Under the pieces are notes generated by a model that had not been told where the DNA came from, made no database searches, and saw only the letters and a program-made list of their open reading frames with translations. The position numbers and the translations under genes are program-made. Source: Cohnella pontilimi (GTDB lineage Bacteria; Bacillota; Bacilli; Paenibacillales; Paenibacillaceae). Taken from it: DNA of 64,000 bases. This document shows, piece after piece, positions 34,318 to 42,794 of the stretch (positions within the stretch are counted from its first letter, which is position 1; the number at the start of each line of letters is the position of its first letter). The DNA lies in contig NZ_SUPK01000001.1 of the NCBI RefSeq assembly GCF_005049045.1, forward strand, positions 62,001-126,000, in the 5' to 3' direction.

Positions 34318-35445
34318 ATGAAAAAGGTACGTATCGGCATTATCGGACTCGGGAACATGGGAACGGGGCACGCCCAGTATTTAGCGAAAGGCGAAGTGGA
34401 AGGGGCGGAGCTGACCGCCATTAGCGATCCTCGTCCAGAGAGGCTCCAATGGGCAGCGGAAACATTAGGCGACGGAGTTCAGCGTTATGAGGATCCGGAA
34501 GCTTTGCTCACGTCCGGTTCGATAGATGGCGTTCTCATTTGTACGCCCCATTACAGCCATCCCGAGCTTGCGATTCAAGCATTCCGGAATTCGCTTCACG
34601 TGTTGATTGAGAAACCTGCCGGCGTGCATACGCGTCAGGTGCGGGAAATGAACGAGGAGGCATCCCGTTCCGGCCTGGTATTCGGCATTATGTACAATCA
34701 GCGCACCAATCCGATGTACCGAAAGCTCAGGGAGATGATCCGGCAAGGCGAACTCGGCGAAATTCGCCGGCTGAACTGGATTATTACGGACTGGTACCGG
34801 TCTCAAAGCTATTATAATTCCGGCGGCTGGCGGGCGTCCTGGGCCGGGGAAGGCGGAGGCGTGCTCATCAATCAGGCGCCTCATCAGCTGGATTTGTGGC
34901 AATGGACAACGGGCATGATGCCCAAGCGCATCCGGGCTTTCTGCTCGTTCGGCAAACACCGCGACATCGAGGTGGAGAATGAAGTGACCGCCTATGCCGA
35001 ATACGAGAACGGAGCCACGGCCGTGTTCATCACTTCTACCTGCGAGACGCCGGGCACGAACCGGTTCGAGGTGACGGGCGACCGGGGCAAGATTGTCATG
35101 GAAGGCGGACGGATGACTTTCTGGCGCAACGAGAAGTCTGAAACCGAATTTAATGCTACATATACGGGAGGCTTCGGACAGCCCGAATACCAGACCGTTG
35201 AAATTCCGCTGGAACCCGGAGAGGGGGAGCAGCATAAGGGCATTACGAAGGATTGGGTACAGGCGATCCAGTCCGGTACGCCGCTGCTCGCGCCTGGGGA
35301 AGAAGGCATCAAGGGCTTGATGTTGTCGAATGCGATGCTGTTGTCCGCGTGGACGGATGATTGGGCGGAGCTGCCGCTGGACGAAGATTTGTTTTACAAC
35401 CTATTGCAGGAGCGCATTCGTACCTCCGGAGGAGTTCAATCATGA
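34318..35445 (+). CDS. Gfo/Idh/MocA family oxidoreductase (1)
   Basis: 375 residues. The N-terminal Rossmann fold has 'IGIIGLGNMGTGHAQYLAKG', the 'LIEKPAGVHTRQ' motif near 97, and C-terminal catalytic His in 'INQAPHQLDLWQW' near 190. Members oxidise sugars, inositols or sugar acids with NAD(P). GAGGAGG lies upstream. It overlaps the second oxidoreductase gene by four bases (ATGA). Together with the isomerase it suggests conversion of a sugar or polyol through a keto intermediate. Confidence 0.94.
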   Translation: MKKVRIGIIGLGNMGTGHAQYLAKGEVEGAELTAISDPRPERLQWAAETLGDGVQRYEDPEALLTSGSIDGVLICTPHYSHPELAIQAFRNSLHVLIEKPAGVHTRQVREMNEEASRSGLVFGIMYNQRTNPMYRKLREMIRQGELGEIRRLNWIITDWYRSQSYYNSGGWRASWAGEGGGVLINQAPHQLDLWQWTTGMMPKRIRAFCSFGKHRDIEVENEVTAYAEYENGATAVFITSTCETPGTNRFEVTGDRGKIVMEGGRMTFWRNEKSETEFNATYTGGFGQPEYQTVEIPLEPGEGEQHKGITKDWVQAIQSGTPLLAPGEEGIKGLMLSNAMLLSAWTDDWAELPLDEDLFYNLLQERIRTSGGVQS

Positions 35446-36530
35446 GCCGCAAAGACGGGATGAATTATGCGCCGCAAGGAAAACCGCGCCCTGTTGTAGA
35501 CAAGGGCGAATTCGTATTTGCGGCGGTGTCGTTGGATCACGGGCATATTTACGGGATGTGCAACGGTTTGATCGAAGCTGGGGCCTCGCTCAAATGGGTA
35601 TATGATCCGGATCCCGCCAAGGTGGATGCTTTTCTCAACACTTATCCGGATGTAAAACCCGCCGAATCTCTGGAGCAGGTTCTGCAGGATTCCGAAATTC
35701 GGCTCGTGGCGGCCGCAGCCGTTCCCAATGTGAGGGGACCTCTCGGTGTCCGTGTGATGGAGCATGGAAAGGATTATTTTACGGATAAAACTCCCTTCAC
35801 TACACTGGAGCAATTGGCCGAGGCCAAGAGAGTCTGCGCCCGAACGGGGCGGAAGTACATGGTATATTACAGCGAGCGGCTTCACTCGGAAAGCGCCGTA
35901 TTCGCGGGGCAGCTGATCCAAGACGGGGCTATCGGCCGCGTAGTTCAAGTGCTGGGTCTCGGTCCTCACCGGTTAAACGCGCCTGCCCGGCCAGCATGGT
36001 TTTTCGAGAAAGAACGCTACGGAGGCATTCTTTGCGATATCGGCAGCCACCAAATCGAGCAATTTCTGTTTTACGGGGGCTGCAAAGATGCTCAAGTGCT
36101 CCACAGCAAGGTCGGAAACTACCACAGACCGGAATATCCGGAGCTGGAAGACTACGGGGATGCGACGCTGCTCGGAGATAACGGGGTCACGCATTATTTT
36201 CGTGTGGATTGGCTGACGCCGGCCGGCCTCTCGACCTGGGGAGACGGCAGAACGGTCATTCTCGGAACCGATGGCTATATCGAATTGCGAAAATACGTCG
36301 ATATTGCGCGGGATTCGGACGGCGACCAGCTGTATCTGGTCAACGGCGAAGGAGAAACCCGGCTTAGCTTGACAGGCCAAGTCGGCTTTCCATTTTTCGG
36401 GGAATTGATACTGGACGTCCTGAACCGGACGGAACGTGCGATGACACAGGAGCATGCTTTTAAAGCGGCTGAGCTGTGCCTCCTGGCGCAGGCGAAGGCG
36501 ATCAACATACCGGGAGGTTGGCTGAAATGA
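35442..36530 (+). CDS. Gfo/Idh/MocA family oxidoreductase (2)
   Basis: The ATG at 35442 overlaps the previous stop; 362 residues. It shows 'FAAVSLDHGHIYGMCNGLI' at the N-terminus in place of the standard GxGxxG, 'YFTDKTPFTTLEQL' instead of EKP near 113, and 'CDIGSHQIEQFLFYGG' with the catalytic His near 205. The altered nucleotide-binding and EKP motifs set it apart from gene 1. The pair probably works in sequence on the same substrate. Confidence 0.9.
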   Translation: MSRKDGMNYAPQGKPRPVVDKGEFVFAAVSLDHGHIYGMCNGLIEAGASLKWVYDPDPAKVDAFLNTYPDVKPAESLEQVLQDSEIRLVAAAAVPNVRGPLGVRVMEHGKDYFTDKTPFTTLEQLAEAKRVCARTGRKYMVYYSERLHSESAVFAGQLIQDGAIGRVVQVLGLGPHRLNAPARPAWFFEKERYGGILCDIGSHQIEQFLFYGGCKDAQVLHSKVGNYHRPEYPELEDYGDATLLGDNGVTHYFRVDWLTPAGLSTWGDGRTVILGTDGYIELRKYVDIARDSDGDQLYLVNGEGETRLSLTGQVGFPFFGELILDVLNRTERAMTQEHAFKAAELCLLAQAKAINIPGGWLK

Positions 36531-37396
36531 CCGATATCCGATTATCCGTATTTACAGTGGCGACACCGGACTTCACTCCACAGCAGCTGGCTGCCGCAGC
36601 CAAGGATGCCGGACTTCACGGCATCGAGTGGAGGTATCAGGACGTGCCTGCCGATCAGGTGAATGCCGCGCCGTCCTTCTGGGGGAACAACCGCTGCTCG
36701 ATTCCTACGCGTTGGGACGATACGCAGCTGCAAACGTTCCGCGATGCCGCGGAAAGCAACGGAATGAGCTCGCTCGCTGTGGTGCCCTACTTGAACTGCG
36801 GCGATTTGGCCGGCACCGAGCGGGTGCTGCAGGCTGCGGCGAAGCTCGGCGCCTCGTTCATCCGTCTCGGGGTCCATCGTTATGACCGGACTCGCCCGTA
36901 TCCCGACTTGCTGCAGGAGCAGCGCGCTTACCTCAAGCAGGCGGAAGCGCTTTGCCGCGAATACGGCGTCAAAGGATTAATCGAAACCCACCACGTGACC
37001 ATCACGGCAAGCGCATCGGCGGCTTATCGCGCCATCGAAGGCACCGACCCGGAATGGATCGGGGTGCTGTACGATCCGGGCAACATGGTGCATGAGGGCT
37101 TTGAGAATTACCGGATGGGGATGGAGCTGCTCGGCCCCTATTTGGCACATGTGCACGCCAAGAACGGGGTATGGACGAAAACGGAGGATGGGGCAGGAGA
37201 CGGCCCGGTTCGCTGGAGCGTGCGTTGGACGGGACTGCATAAAGGCATCGTCGACTGGGCGCAGGTGATCGCGGATTTGAAGGCCGTCGGTTACAGCGGC
37301 TCCATCGGCATCGAAGATTTCAGCGAAGAACTCGGCACCGCCGACATGCTCCGGTATTTCGCCGACTCCTTGAATCATTTGCTGAATCGGAATTAA
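36527..37396 (+). CDS. Sugar phosphate isomerase/epimerase (AP endonuclease 2-like TIM barrel)
   Basis: The ATG at 36527 overlaps the previous stop by four bases; 289 residues. The xylose isomerase-like TIM barrel shows 'GIEWRYQDVPADQVN', metal ligands in 'LIETHHVTITAS' near 155, 'YDPGNMVHEGFENYR' near 190, 'HVHAKNGVW' near 220 and 'GIEDFSEE' near 271. It isomerises or epimerises a sugar-type substrate. The three-gene operon lacks a visible transporter or regulator. It ends at a strong hairpin. Confidence 0.93.
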   Translation: MTDIRLSVFTVATPDFTPQQLAAAAKDAGLHGIEWRYQDVPADQVNAAPSFWGNNRCSIPTRWDDTQLQTFRDAAESNGMSSLAVVPYLNCGDLAGTERVLQAAAKLGASFIRLGVHRYDRTRPYPDLLQEQRAYLKQAEALCREYGVKGLIETHHVTITASASAAYRAIEGTDPEWIGVLYDPGNMVHEGFENYRMGMELLGPYLAHVHAKNGVWTKTEDGAGDGPVRWSVRWTGLHKGIVDWAQVIADLKAVGYSGSIGIEDFSEELGTADMLRYFADSLNHLLNRN

Positions 37397-37408
37397 AGAA
37401 CGGCGAAC

Positions 37409-37447
37409 AAAAAAACAGGTCACAGGGATCGTCCCTGGACCTGTTTT
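37409..37447. terminator. Bidirectional terminator
   Basis: AAACAGGTC and AGGGA pair with TCCCT and GACCTGTTTT; T runs at both ends serve the sugar operon and the small gene on the other strand. Confidence 0.88.
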
Positions 37448-37451
37448 TCCG

Positions 37452-37715
37452 TCAGCTTTGATTATTTTCTTCGTTCTGGTTCGCAGCGTTTTCGTTGCCG
37501 GCATTGCCGAACGCGTTTTTCGCGTCGTTGTTGCCCATGCCGCCCTCACCCATTTGGTTGCCAAGAGCACCGCCCGCGACTGCGCCTGCAGCTGTTCCCA
37601 GCGGGCCGGCAACAGAACCTACGGCACCGCCGACAACGGCGCCGCCGACGGTTCCTGCCGTTTCACCGGCGTCTACGCCGGCACCTTTACGATTGCGTTG
37701 GTTATTTTCAGCCAT
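37452..37715 (-). CDS. Small glycine-zipper protein, 87 residues
   Basis: GGGAGTGGG precedes the ATG. A central glycine/alanine/valine stretch (about 18-53; 'VGGAVVGGAVGSVAGPLGTA') forms a glycine-zipper-like pattern, and the ends are Asn- and Gly-rich ('NNDAKNAFGNAGNE'). No signal peptide is obvious. Function unknown; stress- or spore-associated small proteins can look like this. It is monocistronic. Confidence 0.75.
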   Translation of the reverse strand: MAENNQRNRKGAGVDAGETAGTVGGAVVGGAVGSVAGPLGTAAGAVAGGALGNQMGEGGMGNNDAKNAFGNAGNENAANQNEENNQS

Positions 37716-37840
37716 TCATCCCACTCCCTCATTACATGATGGGGATGCGCTGCTGCCTTGCCCGCGCGGTCCCGCCTATTATTTTGCCCGTCCACCGAGG
37801 GTGCATGCATGGTTCCATAACTTCCCTCTGTTCTGTCCGC

Positions 37841-39283
37841 TCATGATTTCCGGATGACGAACACGCTGCCGTAGCGGCCTTTGAATACCGGGGCGCCGAA
37901 TTGCTTGCTCCATTCCTGCATGAGCTTGTAGGAGACGTTATTTCTCGCGATGACGTAATCCGGCTTGTCATAAGCGACGATCTCCGGCAAATATTCGGAG
38001 AATCCGTACATGGAACGTTCGAACGCCGTCCAGCCGAGCGCGCCTTTGGATTCGGTCGTGACGAACGGATCTTGACGTCCGTCGCAAAGCACGTTCGCTC
38101 CGCGATACATCACATAACCCGACGAGCCGTAGGGAGCCAACACCTTAGGCCGCATGCCGGGAGGTGTCTTACGTAATATGTAATTCATTTCTTCCACAGG
38201 GTACTGATGAGTATCGACTTGGGCAGGAAACGTAAAATTATAACCGACATTAAAGATGAGTCCTGCAGCCAGACTAAGCAGAAGATGACGCCGTTCGAAC
38301 CTTATCCGTAAATTTCGGATCCAAGGAACCCGTTCGACAAGTGTGGCCACAAAATATGGAATAAACAGCCACAGGAACAGATTTTGCTTGTAGCTGGATA
38401 TTCCTAAATACAGAATGCCCAGCATGAACATGAAACGAAACGGCTTGCGATGCAGCGCAAACGGAAGAATGGCCGCAAAAAACAGCACAATCAGCAGAAT
38501 CGGAAAGTTGGAGAGCTTGGAAAACTCGATCGGCTGCCATTCGTTGATAAGCATGTTGAAATTGCCCTTCGTGACCGTCAAGATGTAAAAAATGCTGCGG
38601 ATGCCGCCCGGGTTCAATAACCCCGCCAACCATATCGCAAAGTAAGCTGCCGCACGGCGCGGGGACAGCCTTTTTTCCGTCAATGACTCCAGGACAGCCA
38701 TCCCCGTAAATACGGCCGGAACGAGCCATACGCCGGCATGAAAATTGGAAATCGCCAAAGACAGGACGGTCATCCATACCGCGTATTTGCGTTGGGAGGA
38801 AATTTGGAATTCACGTAGGCAAACAACAAACCAAACGATCATCCAAGAGGAGACCATCTGCGGACGGGTCGTGAAATAACTGTAATAAATCCAGCAGGAG
38901 ACCGCCATGACGAGAAGCAATAAAATCGGCCGGCGCTCTTCCAAGCCCAGCTCTTTGCGTGAAACCCGGGTGAGCCTGTCCAGCCCGAGGATGAGCAAGA
39001 ACAAGCATACCGCAGTTAGAATGTAAGTGCCGGGCAAGCCGAAGCTCCGGTATAAGGCCGCGATGACCAGTTGAAATCCGAATTCGTGCGGCACGTACGG
39101 CAGACGATCGTTATAGAACGTATGTATGGCGTGATGAAGCACCGTTCCGTGGTCGATCATGTAGCGTCCCAACTCGATGTGCCAGAACGTGTCCGGGTCG
39201 TTATACGAAAATCGGGGAAACATCAGCATCACACATAGGGTGACGATGCATCCGAGCAGGATAGACAGCCGATTGTTTTTCAT
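37841..39283 (-). CDS. Polytopic membrane protein, GT-C glycosyltransferase-like
   Basis: AAAGGAGC precedes the ATG; 480 residues with about 11 hydrophobic helices. The first loop has 'NDPDTFWHIELGRYMIDHGT', with the acidic D-D/W-H pattern common in GT-C enzymes, and a soluble C-terminal domain (about 365-480) follows. Relatives are annotated as dolichyl-phosphate-mannose-type transferases. Here it is downstream of a GT4 gene, so a role in surface or spore-coat polysaccharide assembly is inferred. The exact sugar donor is unknown. Confidence 0.8.
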   Translation of the reverse strand: MKNNRLSILLGCIVTLCVMLMFPRFSYNDPDTFWHIELGRYMIDHGTVLHHAIHTFYNDRLPYVPHEFGFQLVIAALYRSFGLPGTYILTAVCLFLLILGLDRLTRVSRKELGLEERRPILLLLVMAVSCWIYYSYFTTRPQMVSSWMIVWFVVCLREFQISSQRKYAVWMTVLSLAISNFHAGVWLVPAVFTGMAVLESLTEKRLSPRRAAAYFAIWLAGLLNPGGIRSIFYILTVTKGNFNMLINEWQPIEFSKLSNFPILLIVLFFAAILPFALHRKPFRFMFMLGILYLGISSYKQNLFLWLFIPYFVATLVERVPWIRNLRIRFERRHLLLSLAAGLIFNVGYNFTFPAQVDTHQYPVEEMNYILRKTPPGMRPKVLAPYGSSGYVMYRGANVLCDGRQDPFVTTESKGALGWTAFERSMYGFSEYLPEIVAYDKPDYVIARNNVSYKLMQEWSKQFGAPVFKGRYGSVFVIRKS

Positions 39284-39301
39284 GATAAGCTCCTTTGCAA
39301 A

Positions 39302-39335
39302 TAAAGCGACCTGGCCGGAATGGCAGGTCGCTTTC
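39302..39335 (-). terminator. Terminator of the leftward GT4 gene
   Basis: AAAGCGACCTG and CAGGTCGCTTT pair; on the minus strand it continues into ATTTG, a short T tract, so read-through to the next gene is possible. Confidence 0.7.
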
Positions 39336-39348
39336 CCGTCTATCCATT

Positions 39349-40380
39349 TTATCCTGAAGTATAAATCCGGCTCAACCGTTTGGCCGTAGCCGACCAGCTA
39401 AAGCTGGCCACGCAGTCGGCTCTGGCTCGATATTTCATTTGGCGCATAAGGTCTGGATCTTGCATGAGCCGGATCAGGGCATTCGCAAATGCTTGGGGCT
39501 CACGGTAGTAGAGCACGAGCAGGCCATTATTCCCGTGGTGAACGATTTCCTTGATTCCTCCCAGACTGGATGCGATGACCGGCAATCCTGACGCCATAGC
39601 TTCTACGTTGACCAGCCCGAAAGCTTCATGCTTTTGCGAAGGACAGACGAATACGTCCGCTTTCCGGTAAATAAGGTGAATGCGGCGATGGGGCACGGTG
39701 CCGAGAAAATCGGCATTCACCCCGAGGCTGTCTGCCAAGGCACGCATCTTCTCCGCATAATTTGGATTGTTGGAACCGCCTGCGATGATGACCTTGATCG
39801 GTTTCAACGTTTGCCGGCCGGCCAGATGGACCGCCTTCAGCAGCACCGGAACGCCTTTTCGAGGAATGAGACGTCCCGTGAACAGCACGGTGAAGACATC
39901 CGACTTCCGGGGGGGTTCGGGCGGTCTGAACCTTCGGGTGTCCACGCCGAGCCATACTCTTGTTATTTTCTTGGCCGCTCTGGGGAATCGCCGGGATAGC
40001 TCCTGCTGGAGTGAGGAACTGTTGGCAAAAATGAGATCCGCCTTGTTCAATCCGAGTCTGGCCGCTGAGCGGCTGGCGTATGGCAAGCTTACGAACGTGA
40101 GGGAATGTAAAAACAAGGAAACCTTCGTAGCCGGAAACATTCGTTTGATTGGCGCGACGAATCGCGGACGGTTATCGATTTGAATCAGGTCATACCTTTT
40201 GCCTCGCAGAAACCGGCGGACTTGGGCCAAATATTTTTTTGCGCCGCCCGAAGGCACGCGATAGATATGGACGCCGTCTACCACGGAGTGTCTGGGATAG
40301 CGGGAATGTGACCTGCTCACGACGGTAACGGAATGAAGCTTCGCCAATTGTTTGGCGACGGCAAAGATGGTAATTTCCAC
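39349..40380 (-). CDS. GT4 family glycosyltransferase (5' end may be frameshifted)
   Basis: From GTG 40380 there are 343 residues, but the N-terminal glycine loop of the GT4 fold is missing from this reading. It is present just upstream in the same frame (a 'PEQIPVPPVLGGS' stretch), where no ATG/GTG/TTG occurs before a stop. A GTG at 40450 with an acceptable ribosome site would join that stretch if one G at 40443-40444 were removed. The GT4 body shows 'TGRLIPRKGVP', 'PSQKHEAFGLVNVEAMASG' (EX7E) and 'WSATAKRLSRIY'. CotSA-like spore glycosylation is a plausible role. It is divergent from the second GT4 gene. Confidence 0.85.
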   Translation of the reverse strand: MEITIFAVAKQLAKLHSVTVVSRSHSRYPRHSVVDGVHIYRVPSGGAKKYLAQVRRFLRGKRYDLIQIDNRPRFVAPIKRMFPATKVSLFLHSLTFVSLPYASRSAARLGLNKADLIFANSSSLQQELSRRFPRAAKKITRVWLGVDTRRFRPPEPPRKSDVFTVLFTGRLIPRKGVPVLLKAVHLAGRQTLKPIKVIIAGGSNNPNYAEKMRALADSLGVNADFLGTVPHRRIHLIYRKADVFVCPSQKHEAFGLVNVEAMASGLPVIASSLGGIKEIVHHGNNGLLVLYYREPQAFANALIRLMQDPDLMRQMKYRARADCVASFSWSATAKRLSRIYTSG

Positions 40381-40474
40381 GGAACCGCCCAGAACCGGAG
40401 GTACGGGAATTTGCTCCGGGGCGATGATGAGAATGCGTATAGCCGTTCACCCGCTTCCGATAAAGTGGCGACTA

Positions 40475-40502
40475 TAATGTATGAGATATCGGGTGCCCCG
40501 GT
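40475..40502 (-). promoter_or_regulatory. Sigma-K-like promoter of the leftward GT4 gene
   Basis: On the minus strand AC is followed after 17 bases by CATACATTA, an exact fit to AC-N16/17-CATANNNTA. It lies 25 bases before the GTG at 40450. Confidence 0.5.
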
Positions 40503-40566
40503 GAATCGTTTGTCCGCATTCGCCTTGTCCAATTTTTTTGTTGTCTAGACCCTCTCACAGGTCTCG

Positions 40567-40607
40567 TCCTCTATTTTCACATACATTACTGAAATAGTAA
40601 TAGAGGA
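40567..40607 (+). promoter_or_regulatory. Sporulation-type -10 element and RBS-pairing hairpin
   Basis: CATACATTA at 40580-40588 matches sigma-E/K -10 boxes, though no good -35 is seen. TCCTCTATT (40567-40575) pairs with AATAGAGGA (40599-40607), partly covering the ribosome site AGGAGG of the rightward GT4 gene. If the -10 is used the transcript starts inside the hairpin. Confidence 0.4.
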
Positions 40608-40617
40608 GGACAAGGGT

Positions 40618-41763
40618 ATGACGAAACGACGATCGCCGTATATTTGGGTGATGACAAGAGAATATCCGCCGATAGTTTTCGGAGGGGTCGGCACCGTTGC
40701 CGCGCAATTGACCAAGGCATTCATCCGATCCAATATGACAGTGAATGTGGTGACGAAAAGTGCAACGGGTTCCATCCACTTTAGTCAACAGCACGGTTCG
40801 GGCGTGCTTCGGATTCCTGAAATCAAACCGTATTTCCACGGATTCGCTTATCAAACGCGTTTCTTTCAGCGAGCTGCCGACCGTTACTTTTCCGGCTTGC
40901 CTGATATTATTCATGTGCACAGTATCGAATTCGCAGCCGCGGCATTATGGTATAAAAGAAAATACCGCATTCCCGTTGTATATACGTGCCATTCTTTAAT
41001 ATCCAATTCTCGCAAAAACGCAGCCCGCAAAAAGAGCCAGAATCGTTTGTTCCGACACGCCGATCGAATCACGGTGCCCAGTATGTGGTTAAAACGATCT
41101 ATTCTCAAGGAGCATGCCGCCGCCGCGTCCAAGGTGTCCGTCATTCCTCATGGCGTCCAATCTGTATCGGACGGCACCAAGATCGCTCCTCTTCATCTGT
41201 TATTCGTCGGCAGGATCATCAAATCCAAAGGCATTGAACCTTTGATCCGCTCGATTTCCATACTGTCCGCTCGGAATAAGCGAGTGCGGCTGACGGTAAT
41301 CGGCAAGGGATCGGCCCAATACGAGCAGCGGCTGAGAACCATAGCCAGTAAAGCAGGTGTCTCTCGCCATATTCGATGGTTAGGCCACTTGCCGCATGCT
41401 AAAGTACAACGCCTGTACTCCTCTTATGGCGCAGTCGTTGTGCCCAGTCAAAATGAATCTTTTTGTCTGGTGGCGCTGGAAGCGATGGCCAACGGTATTC
41501 CGCTCGTTTCCACACGTGCGGGAGGTCTCAAGCAATTCGTAAATACCACGAACGCCCGCACCATTCGTTCGGTTGACAGCCAAGCAATCAGCCGTGCCAT
41601 AACGGCCATGTGGCAGGATCCGAACGGCACCCGGCAACGCGCGGCCAATGCGAAGCGGCTTGCCAAACGTTATAGTTGGCCCAAAAGGGCGATGCAATAT
41701 GAAGCATTATTCGACACTTTGCTGAAAGCTCGGCGTCGCGCCGGGCAAAGAGTGAAGGCTTAA
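40618..41763 (+). CDS. GT4 family glycosyltransferase
   Basis: GAGGAGGAC precedes the ATG; 381 residues. The N-terminal loop 'REYPPIVFGGVGTVAAQL' is the starch-synthase-like GT4 donor/acceptor loop. Further motifs: 'HVHSIEF', 'TVPSMWLK', 'FVGRIIKSKGIEPLI' and the EX7E 'ESFCLVALEAMANGIP'. It shares one base with the CotS-like gene downstream (TAATG), so the two are coupled. It probably glycosylates a coat component. Confidence 0.93.
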   Translation: MTKRRSPYIWVMTREYPPIVFGGVGTVAAQLTKAFIRSNMTVNVVTKSATGSIHFSQQHGSGVLRIPEIKPYFHGFAYQTRFFQRAADRYFSGLPDIIHVHSIEFAAAALWYKRKYRIPVVYTCHSLISNSRKNAARKKSQNRLFRHADRITVPSMWLKRSILKEHAAAASKVSVIPHGVQSVSDGTKIAPLHLLFVGRIIKSKGIEPLIRSISILSARNKRVRLTVIGKGSAQYEQRLRTIASKAGVSRHIRWLGHLPHAKVQRLYSSYGAVVVPSQNESFCLVALEAMANGIPLVSTRAGGLKQFVNTTNARTIRSVDSQAISRAITAMWQDPNGTRQRAANAKRLAKRYSWPKRAMQYEALFDTLLKARRRAGQRVKA

Positions 41764-42794
41764 TGACGACAAAGCATAAGAAAGCCGCTGAGGCGGCCAA
41801 GCTCTTCGGACTGAAGCCGGTGAAGACGATTCGCGTGAAGAAAGGAGTTTATCGTATCGTCGGGAGTCGGCGTCAATCTTACAGCATGAAGCGGATGCCT
41901 GTCCCGCTGACAACGATTCGCTGGATGGATCGTTCGCTGCGCAAGATTCTCCGCAGCGGGTTTAAGAGGATCGCTTGGCGCAAAACCGCCTCCAAGTATG
42001 GCCGTATACTGTTCGTCCGAATGAAATCCGATAAACGCCCCTACGTACTTGTACCTTGGATCCGCGGCCGATGGCCTTCCCCGCAGTCCCCTAAGGACAT
42101 GAGAGCGTGCGGTGTGTTGCTGGCCCAATTTCATAAGGCCGGCCGAGGTGTTCGTTTCTCTGAGCCGGGAGCGGTGAATAAGCTTGGGAAATGGCCCTCG
42201 GAGCTGCGCATGAGACATTGGGTCCTGTCCGATCTGGTGAGTAAGGCATCGATGAAAAAAGAGGATCGGCGTCCGATGGATCGATTGTTGTCCGAGCACG
42301 GGCAGGAACTCCTGCGGTACTCCCGGGTTGCCCGGCGCCAGCTAAATAGGCTGGGTTACAAACGAATATGCCGCAAGCGGAAGCTCGCCGCCTTGTGTCA
42401 TGGGGATGGAGGACCATCCAATTTTATTCGAAACGCAAAAGGCTTGTATTTAATCGATTTCGAAACGCTGCGGGTCGATCTGCGCGCATACGATTTGTAT
42501 CGTGTGATTTTCAACTCCTGCAAAGAACACGATTGGCGTTTCTCCATCGCCAGGCGCATTCTTGATGGTTATCACAGCGTCTTGAGATTAGAGGCAGAAG
42601 ACTTCGCCATGCTCCGTACGTTGCTGCGTTTTCCCCAATCGAGCTATCTGCTTCTTCGCCGCTATCGCCGCTCCGGCAACCGGGATCAAAAGTGGGCGGA
42701 AAAGGAATTTCTGCGGGCGTTAGCCGACGAAAGGAGAATGGCCGGGTTCATACGAAAGCTCAAACGTTACGAGAGGCGTCTGTGCGGGAACTGA
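41763..42794 (+). CDS. CotS-like protein (APH/kinase fold)
   Basis: 343 residues. A Lys/Arg-rich N-terminal half precedes the phosphotransferase signature: 'LCHGDGGPSNFIRNAKG' near 218 (catalytic loop HGDxxxxN, here with Gly at the usual Ala/Phe position) and 'LIDFETLRVDLRAYDLYRV' near 238, the metal-binding D-F-E of CotS/YtaA-type proteins. In Bacillus CotS and CotI are inner-coat proteins, and CotI-type kinases act with YheC/D. The 3' end overlaps the leftward YheC/D-like gene by 35 bases. Confidence 0.88.
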   Translation: MTTKHKKAAEAAKLFGLKPVKTIRVKKGVYRIVGSRRQSYSMKRMPVPLTTIRWMDRSLRKILRSGFKRIAWRKTASKYGRILFVRMKSDKRPYVLVPWIRGRWPSPQSPKDMRACGVLLAQFHKAGRGVRFSEPGAVNKLGKWPSELRMRHWVLSDLVSKASMKKEDRRPMDRLLSEHGQELLRYSRVARRQLNRLGYKRICRKRKLAALCHGDGGPSNFIRNAKGLYLIDFETLRVDLRAYDLYRVIFNSCKEHDWRFSIARRILDGYHSVLRLEAEDFAMLRTLLRFPQSSYLLLRRYRRSGNRDQKWAEKEFLRALADERRMAGFIRKLKRYERRLCGN

